A stretch of DNA of 64,000 nucleotides from Breoghania sp. Its GTDB lineage: Bacteria > Pseudomonadota > Alphaproteobacteria > Rhizobiales > Stappiaceae. Positions 29,486 through 40,069 of this stretch are shown in pieces. The stretch's first letter is position 1; each line of letters starts with the position of its first letter. Location: the NCBI RefSeq assembly GCF_030066895.1, contig NZ_JASJAV010000019.1, forward strand, positions 62,001 through 126,000, read 5' to 3'. A program made the translations under genes and the position numbers. Below the pieces are notes generated by a model that made no database searches, was not told where the DNA came from, and worked only from the letters and a program-made list of their open reading frames with translations.

Positions 29486-30255
29486 ATACGCAAGATTGTC
29501 GACCTGTCGATCTATTTCGAAAACCGCACCCTGGCAGCCCCCCGACCTACGAGCCGAAAATCCACTATCGCGCCCATCAGGACACCACGGACGAGCTGCT
29601 GCCGTTCTTTCCCGGCCTGAAGAAGGAAAACCTGCCCGACGGCGAGGCATGGGCGATCGAGTGGGTCGAGATCACGACCCATAACGGCACCCATCTCGAC
29701 GCGCCCTATTACTTCCATTCGACCATGAACAACAGCGAACGGGCATGGAGCATCGACGAGGTAGCGTTGGAATGGCGCTACCAGCCTGGCGTGAAACTCG
29801 ACTTCCGCCATATGGACGACGGCTACGTCGCCACCGCAGCCGATGTCGAGACGGAACTCAAACGCATCGGCCACGATCTGCAGCCCATGGAGATTATCGT
29901 CGTCAACACCCGTGCGGGCGAAATCTACGGTCAGAAGACTATGTTGCCGCCGGTTGCGGCATGGGATGCGAGGCAACGCTCTACCTGCTGGAAAACGCGG
30001 TGTCCGGGTCACCGGCACCGACGCCTGGAGCTAGGATGCGCCGTTCGTTCACACCGCCAAACGTTATGCGGAAACGGGTGACGCCTCGCTCATCTGGGAA
30101 GGGCACAAGGCCGGGCACGACATCGGCTACTGCCATATCGAGAAGCTGCACAATCTCGACCAGCTCCCCGCCGACGGCTTCGAAACGCCTGCTTCCCCTG
30201 CAAGGTGAAAGGCGGTTCTGCGGGCTGGACTCGCGCCGTCGCCATCCTCCCCTGA
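29486..30255 (+). pseudogene. cyclase family (kynurenine formamidase-like) hydrolase (broken)
   Basis: The signature THNGTHLDAPYYFHS places it in the cyclase/KynB family (PF04199), metal hydrolases acting on formamides or cyclic substrates. The natural start appears lost: GAGGAG, spacer, then ATA CGC AAG instead of ATG. Further lesions: frameshift near 29540 (ENRTLAAPP to TYEPKIHYRAHQ), a slip near 29990, TAG at 30032 in TDAWS-DAPFVHTAKRY (Trp TGG expected), and a slip near 30180 before CKVKGGSAGWTRAVAILP. Relatives occur beside BKACE genes, as here. Confidence 0.72.
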
Positions 30256-30343
30256 GTATCTCCTCAAGGATCTCCGGTCGTGACCTTCATCGCGACCGGC
30301 ACACTCAATGCAGGCAAAGTCACTGACAGATAGACCGAGATTC

Positions 30344-31166
30344 ATGGCAAGAACGATTGTAACTGTCGCCACCACCGGAGCCTGGCCGACCAAGAAGCAC
30401 AATCCGGCCATTCCGCTGACACCGACGGAAATCACCGAGGACGTCTTCGAATGCTGGCAGGCGGGCGCGGCGATCGCACATCTGCACATGCGCGATGACG
30501 AGGGCAATGGCACGATGGATGCCGACTGCTTCGAGGAAACAGTCGGCCTCATCCGCGAGAAATGCGACATCGCGCTGAACCTGACGACCTCGGGCGATCT
30601 GAACGCCACCGACGATCGCGCATCGAGCACCTCATCCGGTTGCGTCCGGAACTTGCCTCCTACGACGCGGGCTCGATGAACTGGATGCATCAGGCGTTTT
30701 TCATCAACCCCCGAAGTTCCTCGAACGGATGGGCCGGACGATGACCGAACTCGATATTCTTCCCGAAATCAAGATCTTCGACAGCGGAATGATCTACAAC
30801 GCGTTCCAATACATCAAGCAGAACGTTCTCAAGGCACCGGACTACTACCAGCTCGTGCTGGGAGCTGCAGGCGGCATGGCGGCGACGGTGGAGAACCTCG
30901 TCTTCCTGAAAGGACTGTTGCCGGCCGACGCCCACTGGTCGGCGCTCGGCATCGGCGCGAGCCACCTGCCGATCCTCTACGCAACCATCGCACTCGGCGG
31001 CAATATCCGGGTTGGCATGGAAGATAACGTCTATTACGCGAAGGGGCGGCTGGCGAAATCGAATGCCGAGATGGTCGCGCGCGCGGTTCGCCTCATCCGG
31101 GAAGCCGATCGGGAAAATGCAACGCCGGACGATGCTCGCGAGACCCTGGGCTTGCGCAGCCTCTGA
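30344..31166 (+). pseudogene. beta-keto acid cleavage enzyme, BKACE/DUF849 (two frameshifts)
   Basis: Starts MARTIVTVATTGAWPTKK, the family N-terminus. The zinc ligands are in HLHMRD (HxH). The C-terminal GMEDNVYYAKGRLAKSN block carries the family's G-x-EDN and the last zinc-binding Glu. BKACEs condense a beta-keto acid with acetyl-CoA to give acetoacetate and a new CoA ester; the substrate is unknown. The frame slips near 30610 (NATD to DRRIEHLIRLRPELASYD) and in the CCCCC run near 30710 (INP to PKFLERMGRTM). Last gene of the MFS/cyclase/BKACE operon. Confidence 0.85.
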
Positions 31167-31210
31167 GGCACGGGACACGACGCATTTAGACCACCGTTTC
31201 GAAAGATCGA

Positions 31211-31260
31211 AGCCTGCTCGCGGCGTCAAGAAACTGCGAGCAGGCTCTACTTTGCTCTTT
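31211..31260 (+). terminator. terminator after the BKACE gene
   Basis: AGCCTGCTCGC (31211-31221) and GCGAGCAGGCT (31236-31246) form a perfect 11-bp stem with a 14-base loop, followed by a T-containing tail. Confidence 0.75.
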
Positions 31261-31262
31261 CA

Positions 31263-31294
31263 TTGACATCTCGAGAAAACGGCTACTATCTCGA
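31263..31294 (+). promoter_or_regulatory. promoter of the TetR gene with repeated ATCTCGA
   Basis: TTGACA (31263-31268), 17 bases, CTATCT. ATCTCGA occurs twice (31267 and 31288), 21 bases apart, the first within a TCTCGAGA palindrome: two helical turns apart, so a candidate autoregulatory operator. Confidence 0.4.
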
Positions 31295-31344
31295 TTGGTC
31301 AAGGGTCCCGAATGGGCACGGGAACCGCTTTTAAATGGCGACGA

Positions 31345-32004
31345 ATGGCCAAATCCAGGAAAACTTCCGGTTCACATATCGACGCTGACGATCACGGCAC
31401 CCCCACGCGCCGGTATCGCATCGTAATCGAAGCCGGACGCCTGTTTTCGCTGAAGGGCTATCACAGCGTTTCCATGCGCGAGATCGCCACGGCCGCGGAT
31501 GTCCAGCTTTCCCTGATCGTCTACCACTTCTCCAACAAGGAGAACCTCTACCGCTCGATCTTCGACCACTTCCATACGTTCTTCGAGGAACGGCTGGAGC
31601 AGTTGGACAGAATCGAACCTCTCACCGCCCCCGATGCACTCCATCGTATCGTTGAAGCCTTCGTGATGCCGGTGCTCAACGCCAAGGCAACAGAGGAGCG
31701 GTGGATCTATTCGCAGCTCATCCTGCGCGAGGCTTCCGATCCGGAAGAGGAAGCCCGTGGCATCATCCGCGACTACTACGACCCGATGGCAAGGAAATTC
31801 ATCGAAGCGCTGAAAAAGGCGCTTTCGGACAAGGACTTCCACGGCCTGACATGGGGTTACCTGTTTTCGGTGAGCGCCCTCGTCATGAGCCACTTTGACG
31901 CCCGAATGCAGCGGCTGTCGGACAGCGAGACGAATGAAGCGCACGAATACGAGAAGAACAAATTTCTCATCCGCTTCATTTGCGGCGGTCTTTCAGGCAT
32001 CTGA
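31345..32004 (+). CDS. TetR-family transcriptional regulator
   Basis: Intact, about 219 residues from ATG 31345 (MAKSRKTSG); an ATG at 31312 in frame is the alternative and neither has a strong ribosome site. The N-terminal helix-turn-helix is GYHSVSMREIATAADVQLSL to IVYHFSNKENLYRSIF, classic TetR. The ligand domain (from about residue 75) is not recognised to subfamily, though the region ERWIYSQLILREASDP recalls CerR/YbiH-type regulators. It follows the catabolic operon, suggesting it represses it through the palindrome at 28483. Confidence 0.87.
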   Translation: MAKSRKTSGSHIDADDHGTPTRRYRIVIEAGRLFSLKGYHSVSMREIATAADVQLSLIVYHFSNKENLYRSIFDHFHTFFEERLEQLDRIEPLTAPDALHRIVEAFVMPVLNAKATEERWIYSQLILREASDPEEEARGIIRDYYDPMARKFIEALKKALSDKDFHGLTWGYLFSVSALVMSHFDARMQRLSDSETNEAHEYEKNKFLIRFICGGLSGI

Positions 32005-32027
32005 ATGGAGACCTGAAACGCGCCATC

Positions 32028-32503
32028 TCAGCCCTCTGACGCCGCCACCTTCAGCACCGAACCATCGACCTCGACGACGCGCACTTTCGCGCCTGCCGGA
32101 AGATCCGGGCCTGAGATCCGCCAGACCGTGTCATCCACATGGAGCCGATCGACCCCTTGTGCGATCGGCTCGCCCAGCACGAATTCACGTCCCACATAGT
32201 GCGCGCCGCGGCGGTTGAGCGCGGGATCGTCGTCGTCGTCGCCCGCCGCGCGCTTGCTGTTCATCAGCCGCCGTCCGCCGAACACGCAGACGAAGACAGG
32301 ACGAGGAACGCCACCACCTCCACCTGCCAACTCATGCCGATGAAGAGCGCTGCAGTTCCCACCAGCAGCGCCGAGATGCCGAACCACAGGAAAAAGGTTC
32401 CCGGCGCCAGGATTTCCAGACCGAGCAACAGCAGACCCAGAACGTGCCAGCTCCAGGGCCCTAGCACGTGAATGATGGTGGCAACAGGCTCACGGGCGAT
32501 CAT
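32028..32503 (-). pseudogene. NfeD-family membrane protein (frameshifted)
   Basis: Begins at 32503 (MIAREPVATIIHVLG) with helices VLGLLLLGLEILAPGTFFLWFG in outline (about residues 20-45), the hallmark NfeD GxEI(L)APG segment, and ISALLVGTAALFIG. The frame slips near 32285, then the soluble OB-fold end YVGREFVLGEPIAQGVDRL and DTVWRISGPDLPAGAKVRVV follows to 32028. NfeD proteins are partners of SPFH/stomatin proteins; the SPFH gene lies immediately upstream and overlaps it slightly. Confidence 0.78.
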
Positions 32504-33409
32504 CTCCCTCCGGACGGGTCACCGGCACACGGCCGGAACGGCGCGAGCTTGAGGGCGCCTCGCCGTTGAAGGTCTCGCGCGCGATCTCGCCGATGCTGCC
32601 GAGCGCACCGAGGATCGAGGGCGCCTCGAGCGGCAGCATGAGCGTCTTCTTGGTTGGGCGACTTCGCCATCGCCTCCAGAACCTCCACATAGCGGTTGGC
32701 GACGAAGTAGTTGATCGCCTACACGGTCACCGGCAGCGATCGCCTCACTCACCATCTGCGTGGCCTTGGCCTCCGCCTGTGCCTCGCGCTCGCGCGCCTC
32801 CGCATCGCGGAACGCCGCCTCGCGCCGGCCCTCGGCTTCCAGGATCTGCGACTGCTTCTGGCCTTCCGCCTTCATCTGACGGCCCATGGCCTCCACCAGA
32901 TCGCGCAGCGGATTGATGTCCTTGATCTCGATGCGGGTGATCTTGATGCCCCACAGTTCCGCCGCCACATCGACCACGCGCAGTAGCTGCGCATTGATCT
33001 CGTCGCGATTGGACAGAAGCTGGTCGAAATCCATCGAGCCCATCACCGTACGGATATTGGTCATGGTCAGGTTGAGGATGGCGTTTTCCAGCCCCAGCAC
33101 CTCGTAGGCCGCCCGCGCGGCGTTGATGACCTGATAGAAGGTCACGCCGTCCACCTCCACGGTGGCGTTGTCGCGGGTGATCACCTCCTGGGAGGGCACG
33201 TCAAGCACCTGTTCCATCATGTTCATCTTGGCACCGATGCGGTCGATGAACGGGACGATCAGGTTGAGCCCCGGCGACAGGGTGCGCGTGTATCTGCCGA
33301 AACGCTCGATCGTGTAGTTGTAGCCTTGGCTCACCGTCTTCACTCCGGCGACGAAGATCAGAACGACCAGGGCGATGATGACGATGTCGGAACCGGTGAT
33401 GAAATCCAT
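32490..33409 (-). pseudogene. qmcA: SPFH/stomatin-like (QmcA-type) membrane protein (several lesions)
   Basis: Starts at ATG 33409 after GGAGACTAG. One N-terminal helix ([18 protein letters not shown]), then the band-7 domain ([41 protein letters not shown] and [17 protein letters not shown]) and a charged coiled coil ([20 protein letters not shown]). Lesions: slip near 32740, TAG at 32719 before [12 protein letters not shown], slip near 32645 before [14 protein letters not shown]. The operon partner is NfeD. It organises membrane microdomains or quality control with proteases. Confidence 0.82.
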
Positions 33410-33544
33410 GGCTAGTCTCCGAAATAGGATGACGGCGCATGTGCGCCACGAATGTCTGCCGTTAAATGAGTCAGGCGACTATGCCCCGGACCGGCCCACA
33501 TCTCCAGCACTCCCCTTCCCCATGGGAACCTCAGACCACACCTT

Positions 33545-34654
33545 TCATATCCAGCCCGCAAGCTCGCGCCGGACCACGGCCTCGATCACCCGCATGCCTT
33601 CGACGCTGTCGTTGAGGCACGGGATGTGGAAGAATTTCTCGCCCCCGTTGGCGTGGAAGATCTCCGCATTCTCGCCCGCGATCTCTTCGAGCGTCTCAAG
33701 GCAGTCGGTGACAAAGCCCGGATTGACGACGGCGATACGCTTCACGCCCTCCTTGGCCAGCTCCTCCACCGTGTGGTCCGTATAGGGCTGGAGCCATTCC
33801 TCCGGCCCGAAGCGCGACTGGAACGTGATGCGAAGTTTCTTCCCGTCCCACCCGAGCCGCTCGCGCAGAAGCCGCGTCGTCTTCTGGCAGTGACAGTGAT
33901 AGGGGTCGCCGTTCTTGAAATAGGACTGCGGAATACCGTGGAAGGAGGCCAGCACCACCTCCGGCTCGAAATCGAGCGTAGCCAGATGGCCCTCGATCGA
34001 TTGCGCCAGCGCCTCGATATAGACCGGCTCGTCGTGATAGGGCGGCACGGTTCTCAAGGTGGGTTGCCAGCGCATTTTCTGCAGCGCCTCGAAAACCTTG
34101 TCATTCACCGTCGCGGTGGTGGAGGCGGAATATTGCGGATAGAGCGGAAAGGCCAGGATCCGCTCGCACCCCGCAGCCCTCAGCGCCCCGATCCGTTCCT
34201 CGATCGACGGCTTGCCGTAGCGCATTGTCCAGTCGACCACCACCGTCGGCGCATCGCCGAGCGCGGAAGACAGCGCCTCCGCTTGCGCGCGCGTGACCGT
34301 GCGCAATGGGCTTTCGCCGCGCTCTTTGTTCCATATCGAGGCATAGGCTTCACCCGATTTGGTCGACCTGCGCATCAAGACGATGCCGTGAAGGATCGGA
34401 TACCACAGCCAGCGCGGCCACTCGATGACGCGCTTGTCGGACAGGAATTCCGACAGATAGCGCCGCATCGACCAGTAATCCGTTCCATCCGGCGTACCGA
34501 GATTGACCAGAAGCACCCCGATCTTTCCGATCGTCACGGGCGGATGTCCGGCGGGCAGATGCGGCGTGCTCGCGGCAGGGCGCGCCGCGGCTCCTGTGCC
34601 GGAGGCGACAGGCGCGGCAGCGGGATCGGCGGATTGTTTCATCTGATCAGTCAT
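33545..34654 (-). CDS. hemH: ferrochelatase
   Basis: Intact, 369 residues, starting MTDQMKQSADPA with a 30-residue Ala/Pro-rich N-terminal extension. The chelatase core: KIGVLLVNLGTPDG, RRYLSEFLSDKRVIE, ERILAFPLYPQYSASTTATV, the catalytic His in VVLASFHGIPQSYF, and the acidic residue in VVNPGFVTDCLETLEEIA. It inserts Fe2+ into protoporphyrin IX, the last step of haem b synthesis, at the membrane. Some alphaproteobacterial ferrochelatases carry a 2Fe-2S cluster; the Cys pair in PYHCHCQKT is noted, but no cluster is claimed. Confidence 0.95.
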   Translation of the reverse strand: MTDQMKQSADPAAAPVASGTGAAARPAASTPHLPAGHPPVTIGKIGVLLVNLGTPDGTDYWSMRRYLSEFLSDKRVIEWPRWLWYPILHGIVLMRRSTKSGEAYASIWNKERGESPLRTVTRAQAEALSSALGDAPTVVVDWTMRYGKPSIEERIGALRAAGCERILAFPLYPQYSASTTATVNDKVFEALQKMRWQPTLRTVPPYHDEPVYIEALAQSIEGHLATLDFEPEVVLASFHGIPQSYFKNGDPYHCHCQKTTRLLRERLGWDGKKLRITFQSRFGPEEWLQPYTDHTVEELAKEGVKRIAVVNPGFVTDCLETLEEIAGENAEIFHANGGEKFFHIPCLNDSVEGMRVIEAVVRRELAGWI

Positions 34655-34953
34655 TTTGGGGCAAGTCGCTCCTGTAAGGGGGCCGGGTTTCGGCGGGCAG
34701 GATCGGGTTGAGTCGACGGTCCGTGGAGTTCTATATGGGTCGCTCGCCGCCCCATGGAATAGCCTGCCGCGTCCCTTGTGTCACGAGGAGACGACGCCGC
34801 GCCCTCAATCGGCGACGCAAAGCCCGTCCGCGTATTCGAACAACGCCTTAAGGAATAGTGAATAGGGCCGGATTCAACCATTTTTCAGACTTCCCGCCCC
34901 TATATTGGCGTCAAACACGCGGGATCACCGCGGTAATGACAAGGACAGGCGTC

Positions 34954-35466
34954 ATGGCATTGAACGACCCGTTCGATAACGACAACTTGGGCGACGTCTT
35001 GATCGTCGATCCGAACGCTTTCGGCCGAAAGCTGATGACGACGATGGTCGCCGAACTGGGCTGCCGTTGCACCGTGGTGGCGGAGAATGTCACCGATGCT
35101 CTCGCCGCGCTGGTTGCGGACAATGTCGATCTGGTCATCGCCGACCATCGGCCCAGCATGTCCGCCATCGGCGGCCTGCTCAGGTCGCTCCGTCAGGCAA
35201 GCGAGCCGCACTTCCAGAACATGACCGTGCTGTCGAGCACCGACGGGATCGATCGCGGCTTCGTCGACACCGTCGGACGCATCGGTGTGGACGGCATCGT
35301 CGCCACGCCCTGCTCGTCGCGCACCCTGGCCGATCGCATCTTCTCCGCGCGCGGCATCTGGCATCAACAGATGACCTCGGCCGAACGCCCCTGCGCCGTC
35401 TATGGCTCCATGCCCTGCGACGAGGAACCCGCACAGCTCACGCTGTTTCCCCTGCCCTCCCGATAG
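34954..35466 (+). CDS. response-regulator-like receiver protein lacking the conserved Lys
   Basis: Intact, about 170 residues from ATG 34954 (MALNDPFDND). A receiver-like fold: acidic pocket in VLIVDPNAF, the presumed phospho-acceptor Asp in LVIADHRPSMS, and the Thr/Ser in VLSSTDG. The position of the essential Lys (normally K-P) reads VATPCSS, so phosphorylation signalling may be altered. The 30-residue tail after the domain has no known motif. The nearby kinases at 36175 and 38219 are candidate partners. Confidence 0.6.
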   Translation: MALNDPFDNDNLGDVLIVDPNAFGRKLMTTMVAELGCRCTVVAENVTDALAALVADNVDLVIADHRPSMSAIGGLLRSLRQASEPHFQNMTVLSSTDGIDRGFVDTVGRIGVDGIVATPCSSRTLADRIFSARGIWHQQMTSAERPCAVYGSMPCDEEPAQLTLFPLPSR

Positions 35467-35534
35467 ATCACGGACCGATGGGCGCCGCGCATTGCGGGTG
35501 CCCTCGGCCTTGTTTGGTCGAGCCTCGACCTCGT

Positions 35535-35991
35535 TCAATCGAGATAGTAGCGGCGCGCGGTGGAGAAACAGAATTCGACGATGGTGTTCAGGATCGCGCT
35601 CATGCCTTCCAGCGTGTCGACCTTGGAGACCACCGCATTGGCGCCGCTCTCATAGGCCCGGCGGATCGCCTCTTCGTCCATCGCGGTGGTCAGCACGCAG
35701 ACCGGCACGGAATGCAGCCGTCCGTGGGCGCGCAACTTGTGCAGGAATGTGGTGCCGTCGACCACCGGCATGTTGAGATCGAGAACGATCAGATCCGGCG
35801 GCGCGTTCTCGTCGGCCGCCCCCTGATCCAGGTAATCGAACGCTTCGCGTCCGTCCTCGCAGACCTTCAGTTCCAACCGGATCGGGAGCGTCCCTGAGGG
35901 ACCTCTTGATGACCAGAATATCGTCGGGATCGTCCTCCACCAGCAGGACGCGCGCATCGACGTGTTCTTTCTTGTCCGACGCAGTGCCCAT
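35535..35991 (-). pseudogene. single-domain response regulator, Rcp1-like (frameshifted)
   Basis: Starts at ATG 35991 (MGTASDKKEHVDARVLLVEDD). The receiver motifs are the DD pair (LLVEDDPDDILVIKRSL), the phospho-acceptor Asp in LIVLDLNMPVVDG, Thr in VLTTAMDEE, and Lys in VVSKVDTLEGM. The frame slips near 35893 between DAPDP and IRLELKVCEDG. Stand-alone receivers of this type work with PAS/GAF kinases such as those at 36175-40020. Confidence 0.8.
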
Positions 35992-36174
35992 GACAGAGAA
36001 ACCCCAGCGTTAAAATTCACGGGATCCGAGCAAGTGCCAATACACTAGTGCCTCGCATCGTCCGCTTTTCACTCCCTGTCTAAATACTAAAGTCTGGTTC
36101 CACAATAGAATCCGCCTAAATTGGATGAGAGGTAAAGGATAATAAGCATCTTAAAAAAATAACTAGGGACCGCA

Positions 36175-38104
36175 GTGACTGACGGACAGTCGCCAATCTG
36201 CTTCGATCTGAATCTATTGGCGACGCCGGTGTTGCGGTTACGACCAGATACCGGGATCTCCTTCACCAATCGCCGCTATTGTGCAACGTTCAGGGAGGGA
36301 GAAGATATTGAATATGATCGAATATTGCTCGAATTCATCCCCTCCCCGAGCCACAACAGAATTCTCAACACCATTGCCGCGTTGACGCCGGAGGCTCCCT
36401 CCGCCGCTATTGAATTTCCCGTTACCGACACGCAGGGGCGCAATGGTCGTTGAAGGCCCGCTTCAATTCCGACGCGCTGTTACTCGACATGATTGCAGTC
36501 GGGCGAATCATTTCCGAAGAGTTGCGTTACCGGAATGCGCTCGAAGATCTGATGCGCATCTCGAACAATTCGGGCAAGAGCTACGAGGAACGCGCCCGCA
36601 TGATCCTGGCGGTCGGCGTCAAGTTTTTTGACGCGGACCTGGCCGGCATCACCCACCTGGAAGGCGATCAGGCCAATCCGGTCATTCTCAATTTCGAACT
36701 CGATCACATGCACGAGAAGCGCCCCTTCCCGCGCGAACGCTTCTATGTCGATCTGGTGTTGCGGGCCGGTCGTGGCCATCCACGACATGAGCAGAAGCGA
36801 GTACACTGAACTATCCCTTTTATGAGAACCTTCCGCTTCAAAGCGTCATGGCCTCCGAGGTCTATGTCGGCAACTGCTTCTACGGCATCATCACTTTCGG
36901 TACATTGAGGCCGCGCGCGGAGCCGTTCACCGAAAAGCAGATACAGTTCTGCCATCTGATCGCACAATGGCTCGGCTACACGATGGAGCAGCACGACTTC
37001 TACGTCGGCCTGCAACAAAGCGCCAACCGCTACCGACGGATCTACGAACACGCCCTGATCATGATGGCCGTGGTCAATTGCCACGGCACACTGATCGACG
37101 TCAACAAGACCTGGCTCGACAAGCTCGAATACACGGCTGACAAGGTGATCGGCCGCAGGCTTTCGGAGTTTTTCACCCTGCAGTCGCGCGCAGCCGGCGA
37201 GAAGGATCCGGTTTCGGCCGAACCGCTGACGACCACGAGCCGGACCCAGGACTTTCTCACCCGCGACGGTTCCATTCTCAGCACGCAGCTTTCGTCGCTG
37301 ACGGTCGCCTCCGAAGACATTCCGACCCTGTGCGTCTGGGTCGACATGACCGAACGCAACCGGCTGCGCGAGAAGATGAACGCGACCAACCGCGCGATCA
37401 GCCGCGCCAACGAGGACCTGAAACGCTTCAACACCGTTGCCGCCCACGAGGGTCATTGCGCAAGATCCGGCTCTATGGCGAGCTGCTCGCCAAGCTCCTG
37501 CCCGAACCCGATGACGGCGAAGAAGAAGACGAGGCGCGCCATGCGCTGAACGTCGTGACGCAAGCCGCGGAGCGTCTGTCGCGACTGGTCCGTGACCTGC
37601 TGGCCTTCTCGCGCGAAAGCGAGCGCGGCTATGCCAGCGACGAGGTCGACCTGAAGCCGCTCATCCAGGAGGTGCTCGGCGATCTCGCGCTCCTGATCCG
37701 GGAAAACGACGCCACGGTGACGCTTCGCGATCTGCCGCAACTGACCGGCGATGCGGTCCCCCTCCAGCGGCTTTTCTACAATCTCATCCTGAACGCACTG
37801 AAATACCCGGCGCCCGGACGTGGCGCCGGAAATCGAGATCTTTGCCCGCACCACCGACGACGGGCTGCAGGAGATCGTGGTGCGCGACAACGGCATCGGC
37901 CTGCCTGAGGGAGAAGAGGAGGGAATTTTCGAACCCTTCGTTCGGCTCCACGCCGTTCAGACCTCCGGTTCGGGCATCGGCCTGGCGCTGGTGCCCTCGA
38001 TCGTCGAGGGGCACGGCTGGACGATCCGCGCACAACGGCGCGCCGGCAATGCAGGAACCGACTTCGTCATTTCGACGGGCAAGGCCGAGACCTCGGCCGA
38101 TTGA
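36175..38104 (+). pseudogene. PAS-GAF-PAS sensor histidine kinase, first of a tandem pair (several frameshifts)
   Basis: GTG 36175 start. Domains in order: N-terminal PAS-like (DLNLLATPVLRLRPDTG), GAF (LEDLMRISNNSGKSYEERAR to FGTLRPRAEPFTEKQIQF), PAS (YEHALIMMAVVNCHGTLIDV), HisKA (DLKRFNTVAAHE then LRKIRLYGELLAKLL), HATPase_c (EIVVRDNGIGLPEG and GSGIGLALV). The frame changes near 36440, 36770, 36815, 37450 and 37815. The H-box is damaged: in AAHEGH-LRKI some bases seem missing. Closely related to the next gene (identical domain order and matching stretches such as RFNxxAAH and RKIRL). Confidence 0.78.
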
Positions 38105-38218
38105 CCCATTGCGCTCCCCACCGTAAGGTGCCAGAGCAAAAGCGAGGGTCGATGAAAGAGGGAGCTGCCATTAGGGCAGAACTGGACAGATCGGATATCA
38201 GGGGGGCGCGCGTCCCAT

Positions 38219-40035
38219 GTGAACTCGCTTAAGGAACTGCCGTTGCCAGTTGTCGTGATGTCGGCAAACGGCACACTCCTCGAGGCGAACAACGCCTATT
38301 GCAAGGCGTTCTCCCTGGGCCGGTCCAAGGTTTTGGGCACTGCCGTCGACGACCGCGCAGGCAAGGAGATGAGAGAGGCCACGCGACGCGAATTCGCGAA
38401 GCTCTCGCCCGCCAACCCGACCATCACCGCCCCGGCCATGCTCCAGACCCTGTATGGCCAGGAACGCCGCCGGATCTGGGAGATCACGGGACTTTTCGAC
38501 GAGGCGGGACGTCTCGAGGCGGTGATGACCGTATTCTGGGACGTGACGGAGGAATATTTCTACAACGAGACCCTGGAAGAGCTGATCCGCATCACCAACG
38601 ATCGCTCGCTGGATACGGAAGAAACCGTCGAGGGCATTCTCGCCATCGGTCACGCCTATTTCGGCATGACGGCCGGTGTCATCAGTCGCTACAACGGAGA
38701 AGGCGTACGCGCCGAATTCCAGGTCCGGCCCGATTTCTCAGAACTCGGCAGATCGGTTCCGCTTGAACTTTCCTACACCTCGATCACCCATTCGCGCGGT
38801 ACGATCGTCGCCATACCCGAAATCGACAAGACCCAACATGCGGATTCGGCATTTTTCAAGCATTTGAATCTAAAGAATTTTCTATCCGCGGAGATCCACG
38901 TGGACGGGGAACTTTACGGTGCCCTGAGCTTCGCTTCACCCGAAGCGCGTTCCCATCCCTTCTCCAACGAGGACATCCAGCTCATCCGCATTCTGGCGCA
39001 ATCGCTATCCTATGCACTGCTGCGCCGACGCAAGATCGCCGAACTCAAGGCGAGTGAGAAGAAGTACCGCTTCATCTACCAGAATTCGCCGATCATGATG
39101 CATACGATCGGCCCCGATCTGAAGATCACCGACGTCAACAAGATGTGGTTCGACACGCTGGACCTCGCCCGGGAGGACGTGATCGGCACCCACCTGACCA
39201 CCTATTTCACCGAGGCCAGCAAAAAGGCCGTCTACGATGCCGCCTCGGGCCGGACGAAATTGCCTCTCGTTGCAGCCCCTCGCACCATGGTGCGTGCCGA
39301 CGGGACGGTGGTGGAAGTCGAAGCCTCGACGCTGACGGACCCAAATGACGGCGGCCCGGTGTCCATTCTCTCCGTCCTGAACAACGTCACTGACCGCAAT
39401 CGCGCCCAGCGCTCGCTCGCGCGCCTCAATGAGGGCTTGCGCCGCACGAATGAAGGACTGAAGCGTTTCAACGCCATCGCCGCCCATAATCTGCAGGAAC
39501 CGTTTCGCAAGATCCGGCTGTTCACCGACGTTCTCGACGAGACGCTGGACAGCGAAGGAAACCCGCAGTTGCGCGAGCCTCTGACGATCATCCGGCGCTC
39601 ATCAGACCGACTGTCCAAGCTCGTCAACGACCTCCAGACCTACACCCGCGAGACCCAGCGCGGCTTCCAGCGCATGCCCGTCGATCTGAACCGGTTGCTG
39701 GAAAACGTGCTGGAAACGCTGGATCCGGATCCCGCCGCCGACATAGCGATCGCGACCCTGCCGCAGGTGACCGGCGATCCAGCCTCCCTGAACAAGCTCT
39801 TCCGTAATCTGCTGGCAAACGCCCTTGCCGACGAGCGCGAAGGACGGCCGTGCGAGGTTCGGGTCCTGGCGCAGATCCTAGGGGACGGCACGGCCCGCCT
39901 GACCATCCGCGACAACGGTTCCGGCCTGTCGCCAGCGCGCGCGGAAAAGATCTTCGAAGCCTTCGCCCACCCGCGACACCGCCCCACCAAATCATTCGCC
40001 GTCACGTTCCCGACTAGGGCGTGTCTCCATAAATG
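38219..40035 (+). pseudogene. PAS-GAF-PAS sensor histidine kinase, second of a tandem pair (C-terminus lost)
   Basis: Open for 605 codons. PAS-like start (LPLPVVVMSANGTLLEANN), GAF (TLEELIRITNDRSLDTEET to HPFSNEDIQLIRILAQSL), PAS (QNSPIMMHTIGPDLKITDV), HisKA (FNAIAAHNLQEPFRKIRLF, acceptor His in AAHN), HATPase_c (LFRNLLANALADEREGRP and LTIRDNGSGLSP). After EKIFEAFAHPRHRP the expected G2 box (GTGIGLA type) is absent and the frame drifts into non-homologous sequence ending in TGA at 40033. So the ATP lid is incomplete. Confidence 0.82.
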
Positions 40036-40069
40036 AGACTGGAATGGTTTGGCTGAGCGGTTCGCCCGC

